Assembly (NCBI RefSeq): GCF_000383415.1
Contig: NZ_KB911258.1
Span: forward strand, 516,267-580,266
Length of the DNA stretch: 64,000 bases
DNA from: Hyphomicrobium zavarzinii ATCC 27496
GTDB taxonomy: Bacteria; Pseudomonadota; Alphaproteobacteria; Rhizobiales; Hyphomicrobiaceae
Direction of reading: 5' to 3'
In this document: one piece after another, positions 9,045 through 17,180 of the stretch
Layout: every line of letters starts with the position of its first letter
How positions within the stretch are numbered: position 1 is the first letter of the stretch
The notes under the pieces: generated by a model
The model's database searches: none
What the model saw: only the letters and a program-made list of their open reading frames with translations
Told to the model about the DNA's origin: nothing
Made by a program: the position numbers and the translations under genes

Positions 9045-10766
9045 TCAGGCTCCGCGCGATTTCTGCGCCTCCTCGGCCTTGAGCTCCTTCTTGGAGAGCT
9101 TGCCGATCATCGTCTTCGGCAGCGTCTCCCGGAACTCGATCTCGGCTGGAAGCTCGAGCTTGGAGAGCTTCACTTCGAGATGGGACATCAGCTCCGCGCG
9201 TGTCGCGCTCTGTCCGGACTTGAGCTTCACGAACGCCTTCGGCGCCTCGCCGCGATATTTGTCGGCGACACCGATGACGACCACCTCCTCGACGGACACG
9301 TGCTCGTAGAACGCTTCCTCGATCCGGCGCGGATAGACGTTGTAGCCGGAGCAGATGATGAGGTCCTTGATGCGGTCCACGATGAAGAAGAAGCCGTCCT
9401 CGTCCATCACGCCCACGTCGCCCGTTCTGAGGAACGGCCCCGCGAACTGGGCGGCGGTCTCGGCCGGCCTGTTCCAGTAGCCGCGCATCACCTGCGGCCC
9501 CGAGATGCAAACCTCGCCGCGCTCGCCAAGGGGCACCTCACGCATCGGGTCGGTGAGATCGCGCAGCGAGACTACGGTGCCGGGCAGCGGCAAGCCGATC
9601 GAGCCGCTCTTCTGTTTGCCCTCGAGCGGATTGCAGGTGACCACCGGGGACGCCTCGGAAAGTCCGTAGCCTTCGACCAGCGAGCACCCGGTCGCCGCCT
9701 CGAAGCTGTCCTTGACCTCGACCGGCAGCGCCGCCCCGCCCGAGAGACAGAACTTGAGGCACTTGAGATCGTAAGAGGCGATGCGCGGATGATTGAGGAG
9801 CGCATTGAACAGGGTCGGCACGCCCGGCATGATGGTCGGCCGGTGCTTGGCGATCAGCTCCAGCGCCTCGCCGAGAACGAAGCGGGGCATCAGGATCATC
9901 TCGGCCGCAACCTTCACGCCGAGGTTCATGACGACCGTCATCGCGAACACGTGGAAGAAGGGAAGCGCCGCGAGAACCCTCTCTTGTCCGTAGACGAGGT
10001 CGGGCGCCCACGCCGCGATCTGGGTCACGTTGAGATAGACGTTTGCGTGCGTCAGCATCGCGCCTTTCGGCGTCCCGGTCGTGCCGCCCGTGTACTGCAA
10101 CACAGCAATGTCCACGAGCGGGTTGATCTCGACCGGCGCGAAGGCCTGCGGATCGGCGAGCACCTCGCTTTCGAGCCGCAGCCGGTCGCGCACCGTAGAG
10201 TTGCGCGGGCGGGCAAGCTCCTTGCCCTTCAGCAGCTTGAACAGCACGGCCTTGGCCGCGGGCAGCAGCGCGGGGAACGAGCAGACCACCGCGCCCTTGA
10301 GCACCTTCTGCTCGATGAGCTTCTCGACCTTGTCGAACAGCACCTTGAGATCGAGCGTCACCATCAGCTCGGTCTCGCTGTCCTTCACTTGGAAGGTCAG
10401 CTCTTCGAGCGAGTAGAGAGGATTATAGTTGACGACCACGCCGCCTGCCTTGAGCACGGCGAAGTAATAGATGACGAACGTGGGGCTGTTCGGAAGAAAG
10501 AGACCCACTTTGGTCCCTTTGATCACTCCGAGTTGCTGGAGGCCGCTGGCGGCCCGGTCCACCATCTCGCCGATCTCGCCGTAGGTGAGGCTCCGTCCGA
10601 GGAAGGAGGTGCAGGGGCGGTCGGGACTTTGGGCGGCGGCCTTGTCGATCAGGCTGAACAGCGGCTCGGCCACGAGCGGCATGTGCCAGTCGACGCCTTC
10701 AGGATAGCTTTTGATCCAGGCATGGGCTGCACGGTCGGAACCCTGAGCCATCCCAGTGAATGCCAT
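9045..10766 (-). CDS. fadD: Long-chain fatty-acid--CoA ligase (AMP-dependent synthetase)
   Basis: An adenylate-forming enzyme of 573 residues that activates fatty acids with ATP and CoA, feeding the fad operon. The P-loop-like motif YTGGTTGTPKGAMLTH, the A5 motif VEGYGLSEASP, the A7 motif (LRTGDVGVMDEDGFFFI), the A8 hinge (DRIKDLIICSGYNVYP) and the catalytic lysine of A10 (KTMIGKLSKKEL) are all present. ATG 10766 is preceded by GGGAGGA six bases upstream; TTG 10769 is an in-frame alternative. Its place beside fadE/J/I supports fatty-acid substrates, although the symbol is by analogy. Confidence 0.88.
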   Translation of the reverse strand: MAFTGMAQGSDRAAHAWIKSYPEGVDWHMPLVAEPLFSLIDKAAAQSPDRPCTSFLGRSLTYGEIGEMVDRAASGLQQLGVIKGTKVGLFLPNSPTFVIYYFAVLKAGGVVVNYNPLYSLEELTFQVKDSETELMVTLDLKVLFDKVEKLIEQKVLKGAVVCSFPALLPAAKAVLFKLLKGKELARPRNSTVRDRLRLESEVLADPQAFAPVEINPLVDIAVLQYTGGTTGTPKGAMLTHANVYLNVTQIAAWAPDLVYGQERVLAALPFFHVFAMTVVMNLGVKVAAEMILMPRFVLGEALELIAKHRPTIMPGVPTLFNALLNHPRIASYDLKCLKFCLSGGAALPVEVKDSFEAATGCSLVEGYGLSEASPVVTCNPLEGKQKSGSIGLPLPGTVVSLRDLTDPMREVPLGERGEVCISGPQVMRGYWNRPAETAAQFAGPFLRTGDVGVMDEDGFFFIVDRIKDLIICSGYNVYPRRIEEAFYEHVSVEEVVVIGVADKYRGEAPKAFVKLKSGQSATRAELMSHLEVKLSKLELPAEIEFRETLPKTMIGKLSKKELKAEEAQKSRGA

Positions 10767-11205
10767 CAATTGTCCTCCCGAGCTGCCCGGTTAGGGTGGC
10801 GGGCCCGGAAACCCGCGTCTGCGTGTCGCGCAGGGGTCTCGAGGCTTTCTCTATCCTCCGGGCAAGCATTATCTGTAGTTTGAGCGTGACGCCGAACGCT
10901 GCTTCGGACATTCAACACTTTTTTCCACCTTTCGCCTAGGCCTGCGCCCCAAAAACGCGACAGGTGAAGATGTATCCCATGGAACTTCGTAGCGTTCCGG
11001 GATCTGACATGTGTGGACGTGAGTGGACTTGTGCCGCGTGGCCGGACGGGGGTACATCCCGCTGGCTGGACTTCAGGTCGGTTTAAGGATATGTGACGCC
11101 CAAGCTTGTGATAATTGCAGCCCTGATCTACTTAAGTGTCTGATTACTTAAGTCGAGTAACACGGGGTCCCTGCAAGTCGCGTTGGGCAGGGTTTGGAGA
11201 GCGAG
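10767..11205. promoter_or_regulatory. Divergent promoter region, acyl-CoA ligase / acyl carrier protein
   Basis: About 440 bases separate the divergently transcribed fadD-like and ACP genes, with no credible coding sequence. It is AT-richer near 11090-11160. Two palindromic sites stand out: GGAAC-N8-GTTCC at 10981-10998 and the paired ACTTAAGT octamers described separately. These are candidate operators for lipid-responsive regulation, but no regulator can be named from sequence. Confidence 0.5.
11130..11153. promoter_or_regulatory. Two ACTTAAGT palindromes upstream of the ACP gene
   Basis: The octamer ACTTAAGT, itself a perfect palindrome, occurs at 11130-11137 and 11146-11153, with starts 16 bases apart. 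The pair lies 52 bases before the ACP start codon, at a promoter-like distance, and may be an operator. Confidence 0.4.
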
Positions 11206-11472
11206 ATGGACGAAGTCGCAACCAAAATCATTGATATTCTCAAGAAGCACATGAAGGAGCCGAGAGACGATATCTCTCTCTCCACCGCTCTGACGGATCT
11301 CAAGATTGAGTCGCTAGACCTTGCGATGATTGTGTTCGACATCGAAGATACCTTCGGTATCGAGATTCCCTACAACGCCAACGAAGATGTCGGCGACTTC
11401 AAGACCGTCGGTTCGGTGGTCGAAAAGGTTAAGGGATTGGTGGCCGCAGGCCCTGCCGCGGCGAAGGCGTAA
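11206..11472 (+). CDS. Acyl carrier protein
   Basis: An acidic 88-residue ACP. The phosphopantetheine attachment site is S36 in DLKIESLDLAMIV, with Glu in place of the usual Asp just before the serine. The helix III motif DIEDTFGIEIP is typical. It differs from housekeeping AcpP and looks like a specialised carrier. It is followed 108 bases downstream by a ketosynthase on the same strand, suggesting a dedicated acyl-chain module for a lipid, lipid A or N-acyl product. ATG 11206 has TTTGGAGAG upstream; an in-frame TTG 12 bases earlier is less likely. Confidence 0.88.
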   Translation: MDEVATKIIDILKKHMKEPRDDISLSTALTDLKIESLDLAMIVFDIEDTFGIEIPYNANEDVGDFKTVGSVVEKVKGLVAAGPAAAKA

Positions 11473-11580
11473 CGGCTTGATTGAAGGTTTTTCGAGCTTT
11501 GACCTCTGGTCGCCCGTATGGCGCGGCCAGGGGACGGGCTCGGCTTGCCTTGCGCCGTGGATCTTAGGATTAGTAGAGAA

Positions 11581-12825
11581 ATGACAAAGGGCAACGGCAC
11601 ACGTCGTGTGGTCGTCACGGGGCTTGGCGTGGTTACGCCGATCGGCCTCAACGTGGCCGATTTCTGGGCCAGCATGAAGGCCGGAAAGTCGGGAGTGAGT
11701 GAGCTCGGCGGGTTCCCGCTGGATGACCTCAAGATCCTGATCGCTGCCCAGATCAAGGACTTCGATCCCAAGGTTCGCCTCAAGAATTACAAGCGCGACA
11801 AGATCATCGTGCACGCGGATCGCTACTCGTGGTTCGCCGCAGCGGCTGCCGAGGAGGCCGTCGCCCAGTCGGGGATCGAGTTCCCGGTCGCGAACCCCTA
11901 TCGCGCGGCCTGCATCATCGGTTCGGGCGCGGGTGGTCTCACCACCTTCGAGAACGCCTACCGCGATCTTTTCATCCACAACAAGCGCGCCACGAACCCG
12001 CTGACGCTGCTGCGGATCATCGGCTCGTCCGCCTCCGCCCACGTCGGCATCGAGTATGGCATCAAGGGGCCCACGTTCGCCACCTGCTCGGCCTGCTCGA
12101 CGGCGTCGCACGCCATCGGCATCGCCCGCGACTACATCCAGAACGATCTGGTGGACGTCGCCATTGCGGGTGCCTCCGAGAGCGTCATCAACTACGGTAC
12201 GATGAAGGCCTGGCAGGCGCTTCACGTTCTCTCACCCCAGGGCTGCTTCCCGTTCGCGAAGCGCCGCAACGGCACCGTTCTGGGCGAAGGCGCAGGTATT
12301 CTGGTGCTCGAGGAGTACGAGCACGCCAAGCGCCGCGGCGCCACGATCCTCGCCGAGCTGTCCGGCTACGGCATGGCCTCCGACAGCCAGGACATGGTTA
12401 AGCCGACGGTCGAGGGACCGAGCTACGCCATGCAGATGGCGCTCGACGACGCCAAGATCGAGGCCTCCGAGATCGATTACCTGAACGCGCACGGCACCGC
12501 GACCAAGGACAACGACATCAACGAGACCAAGGCGATCAAGAACGTCTTCAAGAACGCCGCCTCGAAGGTCGCCATCTCCTCCACCAAGTCCATGACCGGC
12601 CATCCGCTGGGCGCGGGCGGCGGCATCGAGGCCGTGGCCTGCATCAAGGCCATGCAGGAGAGCTGGGTTCCGCCGACGATCGGCCTCGACGAGGTCGACC
12701 CCGAGTGCGATCTCGACTACGTGCCGAACGTGGGTCGCGACCTCAAGGTTAACTACGCGATGTCGAACTCCTTCGCGTTCGGTGGCCTCAACGCGGTTCT
12801 CATCTTCGGCCCGCCGCCGGCCTGA
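11581..12825 (+). CDS. Beta-ketoacyl-ACP synthase (KAS II-like)
   Basis: A 414-residue condensing enzyme with the Cys-His-His triad of the FabF/KAS II class: C172 in ATCSACSTASHAIG, H304 in NAHGTATKDND and H341 in SMTGHPLGAGG. It would elongate acyl chains on ACP by decarboxylative Claisen condensation. Pairing with a divergent ACP immediately upstream suggests a second, specialised fatty-acyl pathway rather than the housekeeping fabF. ATG 11581 follows an AGAGAA site, and the track upstream to 11518 in the same frame is non-homologous. Confidence 0.88.
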   Translation: MTKGNGTRRVVVTGLGVVTPIGLNVADFWASMKAGKSGVSELGGFPLDDLKILIAAQIKDFDPKVRLKNYKRDKIIVHADRYSWFAAAAAEEAVAQSGIEFPVANPYRAACIIGSGAGGLTTFENAYRDLFIHNKRATNPLTLLRIIGSSASAHVGIEYGIKGPTFATCSACSTASHAIGIARDYIQNDLVDVAIAGASESVINYGTMKAWQALHVLSPQGCFPFAKRRNGTVLGEGAGILVLEEYEHAKRRGATILAELSGYGMASDSQDMVKPTVEGPSYAMQMALDDAKIEASEIDYLNAHGTATKDNDINETKAIKNVFKNAASKVAISSTKSMTGHPLGAGGGIEAVACIKAMQESWVPPTIGLDEVDPECDLDYVPNVGRDLKVNYAMSNSFAFGGLNAVLIFGPPPA

Positions 12826-12893
12826 TAGGCCTCTCCGCGACCGAGCGCGCAAGACCTTGATCGGGAGACCGAACTCGGTCTTGATGACGCTCC

Positions 12894-13340
12894 ATGCCGA
12901 CGAATCTGCTTCGCAAACGGCCGACACCGGCCCCGGCGCCCGATCAGCGGCGCCGGGCGGAAGGCGCCCCGCGCCGTGTCCTTATCAAGGCTGGCCGCAT
13001 CGCCATCCGCGCCGAGCTGCTGGCCACGCCGACGGCGGACCGTATCTGGGCCGCCCTCCCGATCTTCTCGACTGCCGAGACATGGGGGCAGGCCATCCAC
13101 TTCGAGACACCGATCGAAACCGGCCGCGAGCGCGGTGCGAGGATGCTCGCCAAGCCCGGCGACGTCTGCTTCTGGGTGGAGGACGACCGTGTTCTTATTG
13201 CCTTCGGCCCCACGCCGATTTCCCGGCCAGGCGAAATTCGCTTGCCAAGACCCTGCAATATTTGGGCAAATGCGCTAGATGACGTGACCCTCTTGAAGGA
13301 TGTCACGCCAGGTGAGAAAGTATCGCTGACGGCCGCATAA
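12894..13340 (+). CDS. Cyclophilin-like fold protein, copy 1
   Basis: 148 residues. After a basic, proline-rich N-terminus, the conserved region has the pattern of the TM1367-like cyclophilin-fold family: a core ELLATPTADRIWAALPI, a WGQAIHFETPI strand, a KPGDVCFWVEDDRVLIAFGPTPIS strand-loop and an IWANALDDV strand. The family's function is unknown, and no prolyl isomerase residues can be asserted. It lies downstream of the ketosynthase and immediately before a paralogue. Start ATG 12894 is the only reasonable in-frame choice. Confidence 0.72.
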   Translation: MPTNLLRKRPTPAPAPDQRRRAEGAPRRVLIKAGRIAIRAELLATPTADRIWAALPIFSTAETWGQAIHFETPIETGRERGARMLAKPGDVCFWVEDDRVLIAFGPTPISRPGEIRLPRPCNIWANALDDVTLLKDVTPGEKVSLTAA

Positions 13341-13428
13341 ACCATCTTCTGCCACTTTCGTGCGAACCGAAGTCGCTCGATCGCGTTGGAAGCATGCGGG
13401 CCGTCCAAAAAGGTCTCGGGAGGCTGTG

Positions 13429-13914
13429 GTGCGGCACATACTCATCAGAGCGGGAAAGGTGACGATTCGGGCGCGGCTGCTGGCCACGCCGACGGCGGAT
13501 CGCATCTGGAACGCACTGCCTATCAACGGCGCCGTGCAGACCTGGGGCAAGGAAGTCTACTTCCGCACGCCCATCTCCCATGACATCGAGCCGGATGCGC
13601 GCGTCGTCGTCAGTAAGGGCGAGATCGCGTTCTGGCCGGACGGGGACGCCATCGCAATCGGATTCGGCGCAACCCCGATCTCGAAGCGCGGCGAGATCCG
13701 CTTTACTAGCAAATGCAACGTCTGGGCCGTCGCCATCGATGACGTCGACCAGTTGAAGAACGTCTATCCCGGCGAGCTGGTCTCGGTGGTCGAGGCCGAA
13801 GCTGGCGACGCCGCCTGGCACAACGGCACGTCCCATCGCGATGGCCACCACGCCCCCCACCACATGCACGCCGCCCTCTGCCCCTCGGTCGACGAAGGCG
13901 GCCCCGGCGGCTGA
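13429..13914 (+). CDS. Cyclophilin-like fold protein, copy 2
   Basis: 161 residues from the chosen start, clearly paralogous to the gene just upstream (shared RLLATPTADRIWNALPI core, WGKEVYFRTPI, KGEIAFWPDG and FGATPIS motifs). It differs by a longer C-terminal tail rich in histidine (HRDGHHAPHHMH), which could bind metal. GTG 13429 has a strong GGGAGG site at 13418-13423. A longer in-frame GTG at 13360 adds a basic segment like that of copy 1 and cannot be excluded. A T-tailed terminator follows. Confidence 0.72.
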   Translation: MRHILIRAGKVTIRARLLATPTADRIWNALPINGAVQTWGKEVYFRTPISHDIEPDARVVVSKGEIAFWPDGDAIAIGFGATPISKRGEIRFTSKCNVWAVAIDDVDQLKNVYPGELVSVVEAEAGDAAWHNGTSHRDGHHAPHHMHAALCPSVDEGGPGG

Positions 13915-13950
13915 TTGGGCCGCGCACCTCATCATCGAGCCGAATTAGGA

Positions 13951-13984
13951 AAGGCCGGAGCGTGGAGAGACGCCCCGGCCTTTT
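13951..13984 (+). terminator. Rho-independent terminator after the ACP/KAS/cyclophilin-like block
   Basis: An 11-bp stem with one mismatch (GGCCGGAGCGT at 13953-13963 with ACGCCCCGGCC at 13970-13980), a 6-base loop and a TTTT tract. It closes the plus-strand block that begins with the ACP gene. Confidence 0.8.
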
Positions 13985-14038
13985 CTCATCCGATCGTGCG
14001 ATCGGGAAAGACACTGATTTTTGTGAAAGCGGCCACGT

Positions 14039-14326
14039 TTACTTGGAGGCGACCTTCTTTTCGACGACCGACTTGGAAACCTCGCCGGCGGCGACGAGCG
14101 CGTTGATGCAACGCGAGGAGAGGTTCTTGCCGACGGCGCGCATGCACTGGCGGACGCCGGAGCTGTCCGGATCGTGCTGGCTGCAGTGGGCGTAGTAGTC
14201 GGAGGCGCAGGCCATCTTCACGGCGAGGCTGGTGGCATTGGCGTGGCCGGAGGCGGCGAGGCTGCCGAGTGCGAGAGCGGCTGCGAGGGCTGCGCGGGCC
14301 GTCAGGATGGTGGTGATCGGGGTCAT
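14039..14326 (-). CDS. Small secreted cysteine-containing protein
   Basis: 95 residues. An N-terminal signal peptide (hydrophobic ARAALAAALALGSLAAS, likely cleaved near GHANA) precedes a short mature domain with four cysteines in MACASDYYAHCSQHDP and VRQCMRAVGKNLSSRCINAL. The spacing resembles the eukaryote-type cysteine-rich repeat (Golgi apparatus protein 1 repeat) also seen in bacterial exported proteins. The function is unknown. ATG 14326 follows GGAGAGAG, while a longer in-frame reading starting at 14470 would place the signal peptide internally. The gene is monocistronic, convergent with the block to its left. Confidence 0.75.
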   Translation of the reverse strand: MTPITTILTARAALAAALALGSLAASGHANATSLAVKMACASDYYAHCSQHDPDSSGVRQCMRAVGKNLSSRCINALVAAGEVSKSVVEKKVASK

Positions 14327-14417
14327 GGCTCTCTCCATCGCCAGGGGTTGATGGGAGAAATTTCGCTCAAAACCGCCCCGCACGCTGTTCCCGGCGGAAC
14401 GAGAAACAAAAAAGCCG

Positions 14418-14452
14418 AAAAAAAATCGCCCCCGGGACACATCCCAGGGGCG
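14418..14452 (-). terminator. Rho-independent terminator of the FeeM-like gene
   Basis: On the minus strand the stem CGCCCCTGGGA / TCCCGGGGGCG (14442-14452 with 14427-14437) is followed by eight T residues at 14418-14425. It sits 30 bases beyond the stop of the minus-strand gene at 14482. Confidence 0.85.
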
Positions 14453-14481
14453 CATACTTGCGAAATCCAATTGTCCGGAGG

Positions 14482-15198
14482 CTAGGCCCCGTTGCCCGGC
14501 TCGATGCCGAGAAGCGCGGGAAGACGCGTGCGAAGGTCCTGCAACTCCGCCGTGTCGATCTTGAAGAACATGTTCTTCGCCACCCGGCGTTTCAGGGCGT
14601 CATCGAGCGCCCGCTCGAGCAGCACCACCGGCACGTCTCCCGGCGGATAGAACTGGGGCGGTCCCATAACCTTGAAATCGAGCACATGCTCGTAGAACTT
14701 CCGCCACTTCGTCTGGGTGGCGACGAGGAGATGCTTGGCATCCATCGCGATGCACGCCGTCACGCCTGCGCGGATCGCAGCGGCATAGAGGCGGGCGCGA
14801 TAGCGGGTGTTGGTGATGTCGGGATCGATCGAAAGGCGAGACAACTCAACGACGAGGCCTTGCGCACCGTCCTTGACCCGCTGCACTTCCGGATAGACCT
14901 TCTCGCAGGGAAGCGAAGGAGCCGTCGCACCCGGCACGTAGAAGCTCAGGCGCAGCGTCGCGATGCAGGCCCCGCGCCGGAACAGCGCTGCCACCACCGT
15001 GGTTTTGAAATCGTCGTAGGCATCCGTGTAGATGCCGAACGGTGAGGGCTCGATCAGCCCCGCGCGCACATAGCCGCGGTGCCGGAGCGCCAGCGCCTCA
15101 CGGCGATTGTCGGACGCCGAATACCAGCACGTCGATACGACGCCATCGGATTGCCCCTCATCCCAGGGCGCGTCTTCGAGCTTGGTTTGAGGTTTCAA
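14482..15198 (-). CDS. FeeM-like N-acyl amino acid synthase (GNAT fold)
   Basis: 238 residues. The central region resembles the FeeM / acyl-homoserine-lactone-synthase-like GNAT domain: an early RREALALRHRGYVRAG helix, a substrate strand CIATLRLSFYVPG, the motif LVVELSRLSIDPD and the acyl-donor-side segment GVTACIAMDAKHLLVATQ. FeeM-type enzymes join an acyl chain from acyl-ACP to an amino acid; the amino acid cannot be predicted. The gene stands alone on the minus strand with its own terminator. An ACP/ketosynthase pair lies about 2 kb away and could supply its donor, but that link is inference from proximity. Confidence 0.65.
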   Translation of the reverse strand: MKPQTKLEDAPWDEGQSDGVVSTCWYSASDNRREALALRHRGYVRAGLIEPSPFGIYTDAYDDFKTTVVAALFRRGACIATLRLSFYVPGATAPSLPCEKVYPEVQRVKDGAQGLVVELSRLSIDPDITNTRYRARLYAAAIRAGVTACIAMDAKHLLVATQTKWRKFYEHVLDFKVMGPPQFYPPGDVPVVLLERALDDALKRRVAKNMFFKIDTAELQDLRTRLPALLGIEPGNGA

Positions 15199-15804
15199 TG
15201 GATGTCTCGGCTATGTGATGGTGGCGGGAAAGTAACGGCCCTCAAGCGGGCAGAACGTACTCTCAGATAATTAAGTTCCGCAAGGCGGCAATTGATTTCG
15301 GTTGAGACCGAATGTCACGGAAAGGTAAAAAAATCTTCGGAGAGGAATTTCCGCCACCATCCCGAAGACCGCGACGTCTTATCTGAGTCGGCAGAATTAA
15401 CGAAAAGTGAAGGCAAGAGGAGGTCCCGTACGCGGGGACGGAACGAGACCTCCTCCTCGTTTGCCGAGACAAGGATGAGGGCAAATGTCTCGGTGGAGAG
15501 GATCGTGACGGCGGTTTGGATAACGAAATCTGAATAGAAAAAATAAAGTTCGGCCCACGGAATAAACCAGTCGGAGTGTCGTTTTTTACCCCTCCGGCGC
15601 ATACCAACGCTGCGGATTTGGCCGCGCATAATTCATTAACGGCTGCCCGAATTTCGCGCAGGGCCGACGATTTGAATTTTTTGTCTCATTGGTGAATTTG
15701 AAAAAATAGCGTGCGCATCGCCCCATCGGGAAAGCCTCGGAAAATCCTTTGAATGAAAAAGGTTATCGAGCGCTGGCGTGCCGAATGGGTAAATCTATTT
15801 CCCG
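15199..15804. other. Long non-coding gap left of the IS element
   Basis: About 600 bases without a believable gene. Short open frames exist on both strands but overlap each other, lack good ribosome sites and have no recognisable features. The region is AT-richer than its surroundings. It contains the promoter side of the FeeM-like gene and a strong inverted repeat at 15417-15455. Confidence 0.5.
15417..15455. repeat. Long inverted repeat in the non-coding gap
   Basis: GAGGAGGTC at 15417-15425 pairs with GACCTCCTC at 15447-15455, and the stem continues inward to about 13 bp with one mismatch. No T tract follows on either strand, so it is not a simple terminator. It could be a structured RNA or a remnant of a mobile element. 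Confidence 0.45.
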
Positions 15805-15818
15805 TGACCTTGCCCCCG
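15805..15818. repeat. IS terminal inverted repeat (orfB side)
   Basis: TGACCTTGCCCCCG, identical to the complement of the other end; it lies directly after a CCCG target-site copy at 15801-15804. Confidence 0.88.
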
Positions 15819-15830
15819 GAAGGTGCTCGC

Positions 15831-16661
15831 TCATAACTGGAGTCCGTTCTGGTTATGGTCCGACGTGGACCTCCTTGCAAACTCGTTCGGCGTGAGCCCG
15901 TCGAGGCTCGTGTGCGGTCTCTCCGCGTTGTAGTCCTCTCGCCAGTCGGCCAGCACCTCGCGGGCATGCGCCAGGCCGCGGAAGATCGTCTCGTTCAATA
16001 GCTCGTCCCGCAGCCGCCCATTGAAGCTCTCGACGAAGCCGTTCTGCATCGGCTTGCCCGGGGCGATGTAGTGCCAGGCAATGCCGGTCTCCTGGCTCCA
16101 GCGCAGGATCGCCATTGAGGTGAGTTCGGTACCGTTGTCGCTGACCACCATCGTCGGCCTGCCGCGCCGCGCGATCAGCTCGTCCAGTTCGCGAGCGACG
16201 CGATGGCCCGACAACGAGGTATCGGCCACCAGGGCAAGACATTCGCGCGTGAAGTCGTCGACGATGGCGAGCATGCGGAAGCGGCGACCGTCCGCAAACG
16301 TGTCCGAGACGAAGTCCAGAGACCAGCGTTGGTTCCTTCCCTGCGGCACGGCAGCAGGTGACCGTGCGCCGAGCGCACGCTTGCGGCCGCCACGTTTGCG
16401 GACGACAAGCCTTTCCTCCCGGTAGATGCGGAAGAGCTTCTTGTGGTTCACGGTGAAGCCCTCTCGCCGCAGCAGCAGGTGCAAACGACGGTAGCCGAAC
16501 CGGCGGCGTTGAGCCGCCAAAACTTTCAAGCGCGTGCGCAGCACACCGTCATCACTCCGTCGCCGATAGCGATAGACCTTCGGCGCAAGCCCGATCAGGG
16601 TGCACGCACGGCGTTGGGAATAGTCTTTCTGTTCGATCGCCCAGCTCACGGCGGACCTCAT
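15831..16661 (-). CDS. IS3-family transposase OrfB (integrase catalytic domain)
   Basis: 276 residues, the catalytic part of the OrfAB transposase. An HTH_21-like region ([16 protein letters not shown]) is followed by a DDE-type rve core: the first Asp in [11 protein letters not shown], the second in [12 protein letters not shown] and the Glu in [15 protein letters not shown]. The C-terminal [13 protein letters not shown] motif is typical. The ATG at 16661 lies in the -1 frame relative to orfA, and the frame is open back through the slippery site, so the main product is probably an OrfA-OrfB fusion. Confidence 0.93.
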   Translation of the reverse strand: MRSAVSWAIEQKDYSQRRACTLIGLAPKVYRYRRRSDDGVLRTRLKVLAAQRRRFGYRRLHLLLRREGFTVNHKKLFRIYREERLVVRKRGGRKRALGARSPAAVPQGRNQRWSLDFVSDTFADGRRFRMLAIVDDFTRECLALVADTSLSGHRVARELDELIARRGRPTMVVSDNGTELTSMAILRWSQETGIAWHYIAPGKPMQNGFVESFNGRLRDELLNETIFRGLAHAREVLADWREDYNAERPHTSLDGLTPNEFARRSTSDHNQNGLQL

Positions 16662-16672
16662 CGCGGCGGGCG

Positions 16673-16942
16673 TCAGAAGTTTTTTGTCAGCAGCTCTTTG
16701 AGGGTGGCGTTGTCGAGCATCTGCTCGGCCAACAGCTTCTTCAGCTTGCGGTTCTCGTCCTCAAGTGTCTTCAGGCGCTTCGCCTCCGACACCTCAAGCC
16801 CGCCATACTTCGACTTCCAGGCATAGAACGTTGCCGACGAGATCCCGTGCCGGCGGCATACCTCGGCGGTGGCCATGCCGGCTTCCTGCTCGCGCAGGAT
16901 GGCGATGATCTGCTCCTGTGAAAACCTGCCCTTACGCATCAT
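16673..16942 (-). CDS. IS3-family transposase OrfA
   Basis: 89 residues. A helix-turn-helix ([18 protein letters not shown], then [21 protein letters not shown]) binds the IS ends, and a leucine-zipper-like coiled coil ([15 protein letters not shown]) follows. Near its 3' end ACA AAA AAC TTC TGA supplies the A-AAA-AAC heptamer (16679-16685) for -1 frameshifting into orfB. ATG 16942 and the next codon ATG 16939 are both possible starts. Confidence 0.93.
   Translation of the reverse strand: MMRKGRFSQEQIIAILREQEAGMATAEVCRRHGISSATFYAWKSKYGGLEVSEAKRLKTLEDENRKLKKLLAEQMLDNATLKELLTKNF
16679..16685 (-). promoter_or_regulatory. Programmed -1 ribosomal frameshift site
   Basis: On the minus strand the heptamer A AAA AAC lies two codons before the orfA stop. 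After a -1 slip the frame reads through without a stop into the orfB ATG, as expected for an IS3 OrfAB fusion transposase. Confidence 0.8.
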
Positions 16943-16991
16943 CCGTCTCCTTCTCGGATCGACGGACTCTAGCTCAGATCGGGTACCCCCG

Positions 16992-17005
16992 CGGGGGCAA
17001 GGTCA
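16992..17005. repeat. IS terminal inverted repeat (orfA side)
   Basis: CGGGGGCAAGGTCA, the complement of the repeat at 15805-15818; it is followed by the second CCCG target-site copy at 17006-17009. Confidence 0.88.
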
Positions 17006-17180
17006 CCCGGGAAGAAAATAGTAAAATCTGCAAAAATATTCCCAGTCATTAAGGCCCTATTATCCTTAATACGCTAGTATTGACGCAACTTATAGATGCA
17101 GTGATGGCAGACGATGCGCGCATTCGGAGCGCCGTCGCGTCGCGTCCAACCGGTCGCCTACCCCAAGAAGGAATGCCGCC

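Larger units (their letters stand above)
15805..17005 (-). mobile_element. IS3-family insertion sequence, complete
   Basis: A 1201-bp element bounded by perfect 14-bp inverted repeats (TGACCTTGCCCCCG at 15805-15818 and its complement at 16992-17005). It is flanked by a direct CCCG on both sides (15801-15804 and 17006-17009), the 4-bp target duplication expected of some IS3 groups. It encodes orfA and orfB in the -1 relation with a slippery heptamer. Ends, duplication and both frames are intact, so the copy looks recent and possibly active. It sits in an intergenic region between the FeeM-like gene and the chemoreceptor. Confidence 0.93.

Noticed and set aside
15263-15629. Overlapping short open frames on both strands in the gap near the IS element.
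   Set aside because: No ribosome sites, no motifs and mutual overlap; likely chance.
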